A stretch of DNA of 64,000 nt from contig NC_134288.1 of NCBI RefSeq assembly GCF_949628215.1, positions 11,849,682-11,913,681 on the forward strand. The letters are read 5' to 3'. Below, in pieces: positions 12,135-22,195 of the stretch (positions within the stretch are counted from its first letter, which is position 1; each line of letters begins with the position of its first letter). The stretch comes from Phalacrocorax aristotelis (taxonomy: Eukaryota > Chordata > Aves > Suliformes > Phalacrocoracidae). Under the pieces are notes generated by a model, which ran no database searches, was not told the origin of the DNA, and saw only the letters and a program-made list of their open reading frames with translations. The position numbers and the translations under genes are program-made.

Positions 12135-12890
12135 CCCGCGCCTGCCCCCGCGCCTGCCCCCGCGCCAGCCCCCGCGCCAGTCCACGCGCCTGCCCCCGCG
12201 CCAGCCCCCGCGCCAGTCCCCGCGCCAGTCCCCGCGCCTGCCCCTGACCCAGCCCCCGCGCCTGCCCCCGCGCCAACCCCCGCGCCAGCCCCCGCGCCTG
12301 CCCCCGCGCCTGCCCCCGCGCCAGCCCCCGCGCCAGCCCCCGCGCCAGTCCCCGCGCCAGCCCCCGCGCCTGCCCCCGCGCCAACCCCCGCGCCAGCCCC
12401 CGCGCCTGCCCCCGCGCCAACCCCCGCGCCTGCCCCCACGCCTGCCCCCGCGCCAGCCCCCGCGCCAGCCCCCGCGCCAGCCCCCGCGCCTGCTCCTGAC
12501 CCCGCGCCAGTCCCCGCGCCAGCCCCCGCGCCTGCCCCCGCGCCTGCCCCTGACCCAGCCCCCGCGCCTGCCCCCGCGCCAACCTCCGCGCCAGCCCCCG
12601 CCCCTGCCCCTGACCCAGCCCCCACGCCTACCCCCGCGCCAGCCCCCGCGCCAGTCCCCGCGCCAGCCCCGCGCCTGCCCCCGCGCCAGCCCCCGCGCCA
12701 GCCCCGCGCCTGCCCCCGCGCCTGCCCCCGCGCCAGCCCCCGCGCCAGTCCCCGCGTCTGCCCCCGCGCCTGCCCCTGACCCAGCCCCCGCGCCTGCCCC
12801 CGCGCCTGCCCCCGCGCCAGCCCACGCGCCTGCCCGTGACCCAGCCCCCGCGCCAGTCCCCGCGCCTGCCCCCGCGCCAGCCTCCGCGCC
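12135..12890. repeat. 12-bp GC-rich minisatellite, 62 full units plus a partial unit
   Basis: The tandem unit is CCCGCGCC(A/T)GCC. Counting by eye gives 59 units of 12 bp, one of 18 bp, two of 11 bp and a final 8-bp partial unit, which sums exactly to 756 bp. Variants include CCTGACCCAGCC (at about units 10, 35, 40, 54), a final-TC version and an AACC version. The minus strand carries a G5 run in nearly every unit, separated by about 7 nt. Because 12 is a multiple of 3 and the unit has no stop, both strands stay open: Pro-Ala and Pro-Arg-rich frames on plus (11986-12942, 11994-12779), Gly-Ala and Arg-Gly-rich frames on minus (11913-13028, 12059-12625). I do not regard these as genes. Confidence 0.97.
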
Positions 12891-13020
12891 CGGCCGCTGC
12901 AAGCGGGGGCTCCGCCAGCAGGGGGAACTGCAGACCGGGTAATCGCCCGTTCCGCGCTCAGGCTCGCACCGGAGCCCGCCGCGACGCGGGGTCTCCTCGC
13001 CTGCCTGCGAGGGGGATGTT
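12891..13020. other. CpG-rich shoulder beside the minisatellite, with CTCF-like site
   Basis: About 130 bp of non-repetitive, CpG-rich sequence continues from the array and then falls abruptly to average GC. It contains CCAGCAGGGGGAA at 12915-12927, which resembles the CTCF core CCASYAGRKGGCR except for its last two positions. It could be the unique seed sequence of the array or a small orphan CpG island. Confidence 0.45.
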
Positions 13021-14339
13021 TCAGGCACCTCTGCCAGCGCTTCTGAGCAGCTTGCTGCTGGCCGGTTGGGTGCTTGAGGGCTGTGTGGGTACGGGAACTG
13101 CTAAAGAATTCAAACAGGACACCGGTTGAAAACTCGCTGCTTACTGTAGTAAAAAAATATAATCCTGCAAATCCTTATACCCATCTTCTTGCTGCCACCT
13201 AGCGAAGGGGAAAAAGTATGACTATCTGAGTGACATAAGCAGAGCAAAACCTATCCCGGACGCTTGTACTTGTTAAAGAAACTCTTACTTTAAATAAACT
13301 GCTTCAAAACAACCTTCAAAGTTACACGAAGATCCGCTCCTTCCCAGCTGGAAGTCTCCTTCAGAAAGCACCCTGCTAGGTCCTTGAAGGGACGGAGGCC
13401 TTACTTCATTACTTGTGTCTGAAGAGCAACACAATATCGACCATTTTGCTGTGCTGAAACTCTTTGGGCGGCTCTTACAAGCTGTAGGAGTTGTGGTGGT
13501 ATTTACAGGATCAGACAGTAAAGGAAGTTTTCGCTGTCTTTTATCCCGAATACATAATTAGTATAACCACCATGGCACAGAGGATCGTAAGCATAGAATC
13601 TTTACACATCCATCTAACTTCTCAGGCAGGTTTTGTAACCAGAATCAAACTCCTTGCCAGTACCTGAGTGAGCTTCAGGTAGGACTGAGAACAGAAGTTT
13701 ATATCCAGAGTTCTGTGCCTTAGCCATGAAAACTTCCTTCCCTAAAATAAAAATTTTATGTTCCTGCATCACTCAGGGATATTTTTTTTTTTTTTGAGAG
13801 GAAAGCCTCAGCTGTGTGATAGACAAGTGACAGACAAGAAGTCACCAGAAACACGAACTCTTCAGCAGCTCCGGTTCTTCTTACACACCTGTCATGCTTC
13901 CAGGCGACAGCCGTGACCTCTAGCTAGTCCAGACCCGTACATGTTTGCCCAGACGCCTGCCACACTGAGCTCTGCCTGCTTTTCCCAGCATTAAGTTTGC
14001 AGCCTCTACCTACGTGCCATTTCCAAATAGCCAGAACCCGCACAGCACTGCCATAGGTCGTGCTTTATCTACCTGCTTGTTCTTGCTGCTTTTCTACTAT
14101 TACACCCGAGGGAAGAAGTATTCACTCATTATTTCCAGAAGTTCCACTTGAGCTTTCAACTGAATAATTCCACTTGTCCTACCATCATTTTTTTCTTAGC
14201 AGATGATCCAGTCCCGCATTTTGATGCTCAAACACCTCTTCACTTTCCACTCTCCTTGTGTTTCTCTGAATAAAAGGTCCAAAGACTGCTGGGCTTGCTG
14301 CGGTGACAGCTGCCACCAGGAACAGGGTTGTATTTTTAC
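13021..14339. other. Non-coding DNA, nothing recognised
   Basis: Average composition, a T-run near 13,783-13,796 and no frame above 80 codons with any resemblance to a protein. Confidence 0.55.
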
Positions 14340-14820
14340 AATATAGTTTAAGAAGGACAGGGAACCGCTTGAGCAAGTCCAGCGGAGAGCTACCAAGATG
14401 GTCAGCGGGCTGGAGCATCTCCCTTATGAGGAAAGACTGAGACCTGGGTTTGTTCAGCCTGGAGAAGGCTGAGGGGGGATCTTATCAATCCTTATAAACA
14501 TCTGAAGGGTGAGTGACAAGAGGATGGGGCTGGCCTCTTTTCCGTGGTGCCCAACGCCAGGCCAAGGGGCAACGGGCTCAAGTTGGAACATAGGAAGCTC
14601 CACCTCAATATGAGGACAAACCCCTTCCCTGTGCGGGTGCCAGAGCAGGGGCACAGGCTGCCTAGGGAGGCTGTGGGGTCCCTTCCCTGGAGACATTCAC
14701 ACCCTGCCTGGACGCGGCCCTGTGCCCCTGCTCTGGGGGTGCCTGCTCCAGCACGGGGTTGGACAGCTGCTCTCCAGAGGTCCCTTCCATCCTCGACCAC
14801 TCTGTGATTCTGTGGTTCTG
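14340..14820 (+). mobile_element. CR1 LINE 3' fragment (about 480 bp)
   Basis: This is the longest CR1 copy here. It has TTCAGCCTGGAGAAGGCTGA, CATCTGAAGGGTGAGTG, CAACGGGCTCAAGTTGGAA, CAGGCTGCCTAGGGAGG and TCTCCAGAGGTCCCTTCCA, and ends in CTCTGTGATTCTGTGGTTCTG. It is 5'-truncated and non-coding. Both the sense (14544-14807) and antisense (14492-14866) frames across it are artefacts. Confidence 0.94.
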
Positions 14821-14884
14821 CATTTACAGGGCAGGTATCCAAAACCCGAGACCCGTTAGCGGCCACGGCTCTTACCGTGCCTTT

Positions 14885-15075
14885 TGGGCTACTTGTGCCC
14901 GTTCAGCGCTGAGCCTGCCTCCGCCGCGGCGCCGGAGGGGCGGCGGGTGCCCGCCGGGCTCCGGGCGAGGTGGTCGCTAGGTGTCAGCACGGGACTGCCA
15001 CACCGGACCCCGCCGCGCTCGGGGGGCTCCCGACCCCCGGCCGGACAGAAGCCTTGAGGCCGGAGCGTATTGGGC
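14885..15075. other. Small orphan CpG-rich patch
   Basis: About 190 bp immediately after a CR1 end is rich in CpG and GC boxes, for example CCGCCGCGGCGCCGGAGGGG and GGCGGCGGGTGCCCGCC, in otherwise AT-neutral DNA. No convincing coding frame starts here: the antisense 123-codon frame (14889-15260) is unrecognised and spans the patch edge. Confidence 0.55.
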
Positions 15076-16033
15076 TCTCTTAACCCTCCTTCTTTCCCAT
15101 CTTTCCAAGAAATTTGGTTTTGTTCTGCTTTCAATAGCCAAATCTGGCTGATAGGGACGGAGACGGCATTTCTCATGGTTGCCCACTCCGCTTTGCTGAT
15201 GGAAAAAAAATCCATTTGTGTATTGGTCCCTCTGTCAAAAATGCAGCAAAAATCCAGCAAAACAAAAGAAGTTTTTACATTAATATGTCAGTCTTCGCAA
15301 CTAATTTTCTTACATGTTTCGATAATAGGTCCACCCCAAACCTTGAGGTCTTTTATCTACATGTGGCAGGTAACATGCAGCTCTGAGTAAAGGTTTGTGC
15401 TTCGTAGCTTAGTTCTACCTCATCCTAGTCCTCTAGACAGTCGGGCAGTGGGCACTGACATTGGAAGATGCATTGTTTGGTTCAGGTGCATGGCTTTAAA
15501 ACTAAAACTTAAATTGAAGAAAAAATGTCATTATTTCAGTCCTTTTCTTCCTCTCTTTGCATCAAAACTGAAATAAATTGTATTCAAGCTCTTCCTGTAG
15601 TAACAGGTGCTACAACCTCCAAATTCACTTTTTTCTCCCAGAAGGATGAGAGCAGTCTCCAAGCTGCAGCTGAACCTGGGAGCTGTAGTTCTGAAGTAGT
15701 CCCAGCAGCAAACGATGGTCAGCACAGCCTTGGCAGACTGTGCTGCTCGTGGTTTGGTCCCTGTAGGCAGTTAAGCAGCAAATGTTTCTCTTTGTAGGCA
15801 GTTTTGCCTTGGCAAGCTAACAGAAACCCCTTGAATTTATGGAGGCAGACATCGGGAATGCAGGAATCAAATAATTGATGCTACCTATTATTTATAAAAT
15901 GTTTGTAGAAAGAGTCTTAATAAAGGTATGGGTTCTGCCTTGAGGAACTTACAATAACTGTTATAACTGCAGTGATAATAGTCTTCTAGAAATTATTAAA
16001 CATTCAAAGCATGTTTTGAATACATAACATAGC
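15076..16033. other. Non-coding DNA, nothing recognised
   Basis: Only chance frames of up to 106 codons between the CpG patch and the LTR. Confidence 0.55.
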
Positions 16034-17095
16034 TGTGGTGCATTGACCCTGGCACCAGGTGCCCACCAAAGCTGCTCTATCACTCCCCTCCTCGGCTGGA
16101 CAAGGGAGAGAAAATATAACAAAAAGGTCGTTGGTCGAGGTAAGGACAGGGAGAGATCACTCAGCAATTACTGTCCCAGGCAAAACAGACTTGGCTTAGG
16201 GAAATCAGCTTAATTTATTAACAATCAAATCAGAGTAGGGTAAGGAGAAATAAAATGAAGTCTTAAAACACCTTCCTCCCACCCCTCCCTCCATCCCAGG
16301 CTTAACTTTACTCCTGATTCTCTCCCTCCCACCCAGTGGTGCAGGGGGACAGGGAATGGAGGTTGCGGTCAGCTCATCACACGTTGCCTCTGCTGCTCCT
16401 TCCTCCTCAGTGGGGGAAGACCCCTCACACTATTCCCCAGCTCCAGCGTGGGGTCCCTCCACAGGAGACAGTCCTCCATGAACTTCTCCAATATGAGTCC
16501 TTCCTACAGGCTGCAGTTCTTCACAAACTGCTCCAGCGTGGGTCCCTTCCCCCGGGTGCAGTCCCCCAGGAACAGACTGCTCCAGCGCAGGTCCTCCACA
16601 GGGTCACAAGTCCTGCCAGCAGCCTGCTCCAGCGCAGGCTTCCCACAGGGTCACAGCCTCCTTTGGGCATCCACCTGCTCCATTGTGGGGTCCTCCATGG
16701 GCTGCAGGTGGATATCTGCTCCACCATTAACCTCCACGGGCTGCAGGGGCACAGCCTGCCTCACCATGGTCTTCACCACAGGCTGCAGGGGAATCTCTGC
16801 TCTGGCACCTGGAGCACCTCCTCCCCTTCTTCACTGACCTTGGACTCTGCAGAGTTGTTCCTCTCACATATTCCTACTCCTCTCTTCAGCTGCAGTTTTG
16901 CAGTCTTTTTTTCCCCTTAAATAAATTATCCCAGAGGGACTACCACCGTTGCTGATGGGCTCAGCCTTGGCCAGTGGTAGGTCTATCTTGGAGCTGGCTG
17001 GCATTGGCTCTATTGGACATGGGGGAATCTTCCAGCAGCTTCTCACAGAAGCCACCCCTGTAGCCCTCCTGCTACCAAAACCTACAAATACAACA
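16034..17095 (-). mobile_element. Solo LTR of an avian ERVL-type endogenous retrovirus
   Basis: A segment of about 1.06 kb begins TGTGGTGCATTGACC and ends near CTACCAAAACCTACAAATACAACA on the plus strand. Read on the minus strand it has the order of an LTR I recognise from many bird genomes: a GTTTTGGTAGCAGG start, a TATTTAAG promoter-like box near 16915-16925, a central run of degenerate CTGCAGCCCGTGGAG / GCTGGAGCAG modules, an AATAAA signal (TTTATT at 16214-16219) and a terminal CACCAGGTGCCAGGGTCAATG region. No gag, pol or env sequence lies on either side, so this is a recombined solo LTR. Candidate target duplications (ATAGC/GTAGA) match poorly, so the edges are good to about 10 bp only. 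The 194-codon frame at 16336-16920 comes from the internal modules and is not a gene. Confidence 0.85.
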
Positions 17096-19984
17096 GTAGA
17101 AGGAGAATTCCCACTTTAGAACTGGCAAATACTCTACAGTTTCTAATAAATTTATTTCTTATTGCATCTGTCCATTTTTCCCCAAAGCGCATGGAAGAGA
17201 TTTTATTTTCTGCAATGTTCTTCCATATGAGCCACTCCCTTCTGCTATTTTTTTTAAAATCCCTTTTTTGTTGGTCTAGTCTGTGATGTCAAAACCCAAA
17301 TCAGATGTTTCTGTTTCTCAGTTTTCAGTGAGAAACCAGGTTGAATATTTTCAATGATGCATATTCACAGCTGAAATTTGAGGGAGAAGTCCAAAACAAA
17401 TTCTTCCACGTGCATTTTTTGGTGTCACGTTAAATCGAATTTGATTTCAGATTCATACAGATTCATGATTTCTCTCAGGTTCTCTCAGGTTTCTCTCAGG
17501 TTGGAATTAGCATATAAAGCAGCAAATACTTCTGCACTGCTTTGTTCTCCTGTATCTGATATACCCCCCAAGCTGCCCTTCAGTGTTGAAATAACCCTTG
17601 AAGAACTCATCTATTTACTAAAGCACTAGAGAGCCTGCATGAAAAGTGTTTACTTCTAATTCTCAGCCCACTGCTTCTTCTGGCAGATGTACAGGACATA
17701 CTTAGCCAGCACTACTTGTAACGTGTCTTTACAACCAGAATTCCTGAAACGTCATAACACTGCTAGACCTTCTCATTGAAAGATCTCAACACGTTACAAA
17801 AAATGTAAATCATTTCTAGCAGGGGACAATCCTGCTTTTAGCAATCTCGGCACATAGTTCTCATGGGAATGGTTTATGCCAGTGATAATATCCTAGTACC
17901 TCCCTCCATTTGTCTATTATCACTCGGGGTGTGGGACTGATTCCAGAGATGAGCAGAAGTTACACTGTGCTCACCTGTGTTTGAAAGTCACCATGGATAT
18001 ATACAGTGATCTGTCCCAGGAGTAGTTAAGTGGCCCAATTTTCATAAAACAATTAATTGACTAAAACCAGTAATCGGTCTTCATGGTCTGATAAGCCCAA
18101 TAAGGGCAGCAAAAAAAGAGACATGACAATATTGCAACGTGTTCGGACACTGGAGGTGAGATAAGAGAAGATCAGTGAAAAGTATGATGGTCAAACCTTG
18201 TGCACACTCTGACAGCCAGGCTTGGGCAGCAGCTAGTTTTATGTGCTCCAGCACTGCCAAATGCAGAAACACAACCTTCCAGACTTACATTCACAGAGCA
18301 GGGGAACAGCCTCATCTCAGGCAGCAGCTCTGCAACCACGGGTGAGGATGCATGTGTCACTGCAGATCTCAGCACTCTTGGCTCTGATGTGGAGAAGGAA
18401 GAGAGACAAGCTTGTCATTTCACGTTAGCGCACTGCACAAAGGGAGGTGATGAGGACAAGCTAACTACGCTTTGTAGAGGGGCTGATAAAAACAAAACGC
18501 ATTCTGGAAAAAGCCTTGTGTCACCTTAACACCCAAGCTATTTACTACAGCAAATAACCTACAGGTACAAGTACATCTGTATCAACTGGTTGCACCTGCC
18601 TGCAGGCAATATCCACCTGCTCACATCTGTATGTCACTACACAAGATTCATCCCATCCTTCTAAGCAGACACTTGAGGGGCCCGGGCCAGGCATATGTCA
18701 CGATTGGAGAAAGCCTGGCATGCCCTTATACTATCTTTATACCAAAACTCAGTATGTGAAGCAGTCTCACAGCCTAGGAAAAAAACAAGACTGGGACCTC
18801 TTTCTGTTGCGATTGAAGATTAAGCCCTCTTTATCGTCTCAATGCAGGAACACGGGACAGAGCTTCCTGGTTATCCTTCTCAATGCAGCTCTCACCTTTG
18901 CCAGTGGCTGCCTTGGATTCTCCTTGAGCCTTCTCCGTGGGCCAGACACTCCACCAGTCATGGCAAGGATTCCCCCACAGTGATGATTTCTCACACGCTG
19001 CAGGCCATTATGTGGAGTGGTTTGTTTCCTTTCCCAGCTTAGCACTCAATTACTGGTAACCACAGCTGGGAAGGACAGAGAGTCCCTTCAGAGCTGGACT
19101 GAGTCACCAAGGGTCAAATTTATTTTTCTGGCACATGGAAGGGAGAAGCAAAGTGATTCTCTGAAGAAAATGGAAATAGACGGAGCCTTTGCCTTGGAAA
19201 TCTCTCTGCACAACAGGTGCTGTCTCTGTCATCCCTACCTAAATCAAAACGACCTGATCAGCAGACCATGCCCACAGCTGTCAAGACTTTGCATGCCTTT
19301 GCTTCCCATCACAACATGTACCACGAGTGGTTTGTGGTCCCACGTCTGGGCGGGGGGAGTGCTCACTTCTCCAGTTTTCCCTGGGAACAACACTAGAAAA
19401 CTCTCTAGAAAATATTTTGGTTCCCTAATTAATTCTTTATTTGATCTGGGGCTAACAAGGGCTAGGCGAGAGGCAGTCTGAAGCAACAGCTCAGCCATTG
19501 CCTTTTCTTGTTAATTTTAGAAAGGGAAACTTAGCTTTTAAAAAGGTCCTCCAAGCCTGGAGTTCAGTGCAGTCACCTTCTAAGAGCTGAGCCTGCTCTC
19601 ACATTTCCAAAGAGTCCAAAGTTTTTTTCCAAAGAGCTGGAGACTAAACTAGGAAGTCGTGGCACTCTCCCTGCCCTTCCAGTGTCCAGGCACGGTTTCA
19701 ATTAAGTAACTTTGCTGCTGTGCTGTTCGTGTTGGCTGCTTCTCCTCCGCTGCCTTGTCCCAGCCATCAGGTACAAGTCCTGGGAGTGCCATCATGATTA
19801 TTTTCCTTTCCCACTCATTTTCAGGGCTCTTTTGTCCTGCCAACTCCTCTGGCAGCATCTCCTCTCATCCCCACGTACCCCCTGAGGGGTGTCTGTAGCC
19901 CAGGGTCAGACTCCAGGACCCCTCCACTGGGTGCCTCTTGTTGCCCTGAAATGGTGGGGGGCTGGGGCAAGGGAGGCTGGTCAT
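17096..19984. other. Non-coding DNA upstream of BHLHE23
   Basis: No gene or repeat family recognised. A small triplicate of TCTCTCAGGT lies at 17471-17501. The longest frame (19017-19481, 154 codons) is unrecognised and has no promoter, splice or composition support. Confidence 0.5.
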
Positions 19985-20402
19985 GAAGGGAAGAAGGAGA
20001 ACAAGTCTGATGAGGAGTGGCTGAGGGAGCTGGGGGTGTGTAGCCTGGAGGAGGCTGAGGGGAGACCTTATCGTTCTCTGCAAGTACCTAAAAGGAGGGT
20101 GTAGTGAGGTGGGTGTTGGCCTCTTCTCCCAAGTTATTAGAAATAGGACAAAAGGAAATGGCCTCAAGCTGCGTCAGGGGAGGTTTAGATTGGATATTAG
20201 GGAAAATGTCTTCACTGAAAGAGCGGTCAGGCCCTGGCACAGGCTGCCCAGAGAGGTGGGGGAGTCACCATCCCTGAGGGTGTTCAAAAACCGTGTAGAC
20301 ATGGCACTTGGGGACATGGTTTAGGAGGCCTGGGGGTGTTGGTTGGCGGCTGAACTTGATCCTAGAGGGCTTTTCCAACCTTAACAAGTCCATGATTCTG
20401 GG
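19985..20402 (+). mobile_element. CR1 LINE 3' end (about 415 bp), next to BHLHE23 promoter
   Basis: The segment matches the 3' part of avian CR1: a GAGGAGTGGCTGAGGGAGCT block, a GTGGGTGTTGGCCTCTTCTC block, a CAGGCTGCCCAGAGAGGT block and a terminal CTTTTCCAACC...ATGATTCTG. It is 5'-truncated, as most CR1 copies are, and in the same orientation as BHLHE23. The wording of the tail suggests a CR1 subgroup different from the other three copies in this window. It carries no functional reading frame. Confidence 0.93.
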
Positions 20403-20560
20403 GAGGCAGAGAAGGGCTGCCGGCGCTGACCTTCCCGCCCGCCGCCTCAGGCGCTGCCGCCGCCCGCCCTGATTGGGCGGCGGGGCCATCCCAGCGGGCC
20501 CCTCTCCGCGATATAAGGGCGGCGGGGCCGGCGCGACGCGCACTGCCCGCCCCCAGCCCG
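20403..20560 (+). promoter_or_regulatory. BHLHE23: BHLHE23 core promoter with CCAAT, GC and TATA boxes
   Basis: Seen directly: an inverted CCAAT box (ATTGG, 20472-20476) overlaps a GC box (GGGCGG, 20475-20480). A TATA-like element (TATAAG, 20512-20517) lies about 40 bp downstream, followed by a second GGGCGG (20517-20522). This layout predicts transcription starting near 20,540-20,550, giving a 5' UTR of roughly 110 bp that is GC-rich and free of ATG. The start site itself is inferred. The upstream edge is unusually sharp because a CR1 element ends at about 20,400. Confidence 0.72.
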
Positions 20561-20654
20561 GGCGCGGAGCGGCGCGGCGGGGCTGCCTCCTCTTTCTCCT
20601 CAGCGCCGAGACGGCGGAGCGCGCCTTTCCCCCCTCTCCTTCCCCGCCGACGCG

Positions 20655-21335
20655 ATGGCCGAGCTCAAGTCGCTGGGCGGCGAGGCGTACCTGGCGTTGG
20701 CCCCGGGCTATGGCCCGTCGGCTTTCGCCTACGGAGCCGTGCGCGGCGGCGCCGAGGGCCCGCGGGGGACCTACCCGGGGGGCGGCGGCGGCGGGGCGGA
20801 CTTCCACCCCGGGGCGCTGGGCAAGTCGGCGGAGAGCAGCGGAGAGCAGAGCGGCGACGAGGAGGACGGCTTCGAGGCGGGGGTGAAGGGCGGCGCGGCC
20901 TTCGAGCGGGAGGGCAAGCTGAAGGGGGGAGCCCTGGGCAAGAAGCCCAAGGAGCAGCGCTCGCTGCGCCTCAGCATCAACGCGCGGGAGCGGCGGAGGA
21001 TGCACGACCTGAACGACGCCCTGGACGGGCTGCGCTCCGTCATCCCCTACGCCCACAGCCCCTCGGTGCGGAAACTCTCCAAAATCGCCACCCTGCTCCT
21101 GGCCAAGAACTACATCCTCATGCAGGCGCAGGCCCTGGAGGAGATGCGGCGGCTGGTGGCCTACCTGAACCAGGGGCAGGCGCTGAGCGCCCCGCTGCCC
21201 GCCACCCTCAACCCCTTCGGACAGACAGCCGTCTACCCCTTCGGCGGCACGGCCTTGCCCGGCTGCCCCGAGAAATGCACTGCCTTCACAGGAGCCGCCT
21301 CCGCCCTCTGCAAACACTGTAATGACAAGCCTTGA
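20655..21335 (+). CDS. BHLHE23: BHLHE23, class II bHLH transcription factor (Beta4/bHLHb4)
   Basis: A single uninterrupted 226-codon frame encodes a nuclear E-box-binding basic helix-loop-helix protein of the Olig/bHLHe22-e23 group. The N-terminus (MAELKSL...AYLAL) matches BHLHE23 rather than the longer paralogue BHLHE22. A Gly/Ala-rich low-complexity stretch covers residues about 28-48, and an acidic [11 protein letters not shown] motif lies at 61-71. The basic region is about 101-115, with the NARERRR motif and the E-box-contacting Glu at 112. Helix 1 is about 116-130, the loop 131-140 and helix 2 about 141-172. The C-terminus carries CPEKC (204-208) and CKHC (219-222). The length is close to the mammalian orthologue, about 225 residues. 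The ATG has G at -3 and +4, and no ATG lies between the predicted start site and it. From the family: in mouse this factor acts as a repressor-type bHLH needed for retinal rod bipolar cells and is also expressed in pancreas and brain. The frame is intact, with no stop or missing key residue. Confidence 0.96.
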   Translation: MAELKSLGGEAYLALAPGYGPSAFAYGAVRGGAEGPRGTYPGGGGGGADFHPGALGKSAESSGEQSGDEEDGFEAGVKGGAAFEREGKLKGGALGKKPKEQRSLRLSINARERRRMHDLNDALDGLRSVIPYAHSPSVRKLSKIATLLLAKNYILMQAQALEEMRRLVAYLNQGQALSAPLPATLNPFGQTAVYPFGGTALPGCPEKCTAFTGAASALCKHCNDKP

Positions 21336-22195
21336 CTTCTGGCTTCTTCGGGCTCTTTGGGTTTCTTTTCTTTTTTTTTTTTTTTTTTTCCTCTTCTGTG
21401 CACTTTTCTTTCCACTACCATCAGCCCTGGCTTCCTACCATCAGTTAAGTCTGGGTTTTCTTTATGTTTCCTTCTCTTAAATACCCCTCTCCCAACATCC
21501 CATTTGGAAATATTTGGCAGTTTACGTGGACCCCAAAACCACCCGCTTTCAACTTTGTTTAGTTACCTCCCCCACATGCAACTTCATCTGTAGAGTTATT
21601 TCCTTCCCAGCCTGTTAGTGGACTGTGAGCATAATGTTGCTTTCCTACTTGCTCTGATCTACAAAGGTTTTTTGAGCAGTTTTGAAACGAAACTATAGAA
21701 AAACAGGGAGGGAGAGAGATCTGGAAATGGAAACCTCAGTGAGTTTTCTTTGGCATGATCAACCTGTGTTAAATATAGCTTAAAAGGAACAGGGGGGAAG
21801 CAAAATCCAGCTGCAAAACTATGCAGTGCTTCAGAATTATGGGGCAGGAGGGGTCCTGTATAGCCAGCTGGGGTTGGACTGCACCCACAAATCTGAATGA
21901 AAATGTCATTTGGTCAGCTCATGGGAGGGGGGGAAGTTCAGTGCTCTTGATAAAACAATAGATGCTTCAAAATAAGATGCTTTTTTCTCTTTAAAAAAGA
22001 CAAAAATTAACCCATTCTTGAACAGAGAGGAACCTGTGATTGTATGCTAGTGCTTGCTTTTTGCCTGTTTCTCAGCTTAAGGTTAAGTTTTCTGGATGAT
22101 TTTCCCAAGTTGTTGCTCATCACGATAAACAAAGCAAAAGGTCACTTAACATATTTATATGTATTTATAATAAATAAAATACAATGAACAACCAC
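21336..22195 (+). other. BHLHE23: Probable BHLHE23 3' UTR with pyrimidine tract
   Basis: Immediately after the stop there is a pyrimidine-rich stretch including an uninterrupted T19 run (21371-21389), then AT-rich DNA with no coding signal up to two overlapping AATAAA hexamers. The extent is inferred from the first plausible poly(A) signal, and the true end could lie elsewhere. Confidence 0.5.
22169..22178 (+). terminator. Paired poly(A) signals, likely BHLHE23 transcript end
   Basis: Two overlapping AATAAA hexamers lie at 22169-22174 and 22173-22178, about 830 bp after the stop codon. They adjoin a perfect 7-bp inverted repeat (TATTTAT/ATAAATA, 22162-22176), so a TTTATT complement gives the opposite strand a signal as well. 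Cleavage would be expected within about 30 bp downstream. Confidence 0.5.

Larger units (their letters stand above)
20403..21340. other. CpG island covering the BHLHE23 promoter and CDS
   Basis: Dense CpG dinucleotides and very high GC run from just after the CR1 end to the stop codon and then stop abruptly at a T-rich 3' UTR. This is typical of an intronless developmental regulator and explains the long spurious frames on both strands here, such as the antisense frame over 20,265-21,317. Confidence 0.85.

Noticed and set aside
16336..16920. 194-codon frame
   Set aside because: It is a reading of the repeated modules inside the antisense solo LTR, not a gene.
19017..19481. 154-codon frame upstream of BHLHE23
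   Set aside because: No recognisable domain or composition bias; treated as chance.
20473..20886. 137-codon frame starting upstream of the BHLHE23 ATG
   Set aside because: It would begin at a TTG upstream of the TATA box, so it is not in the predicted mRNA; it is a second frame of the CpG island.
20265..21317. 350-codon antisense frame over BHLHE23
   Set aside because: It is a mirror of the GC-rich CDS and promoter, runs into the CR1, and has no resemblance to a known protein.
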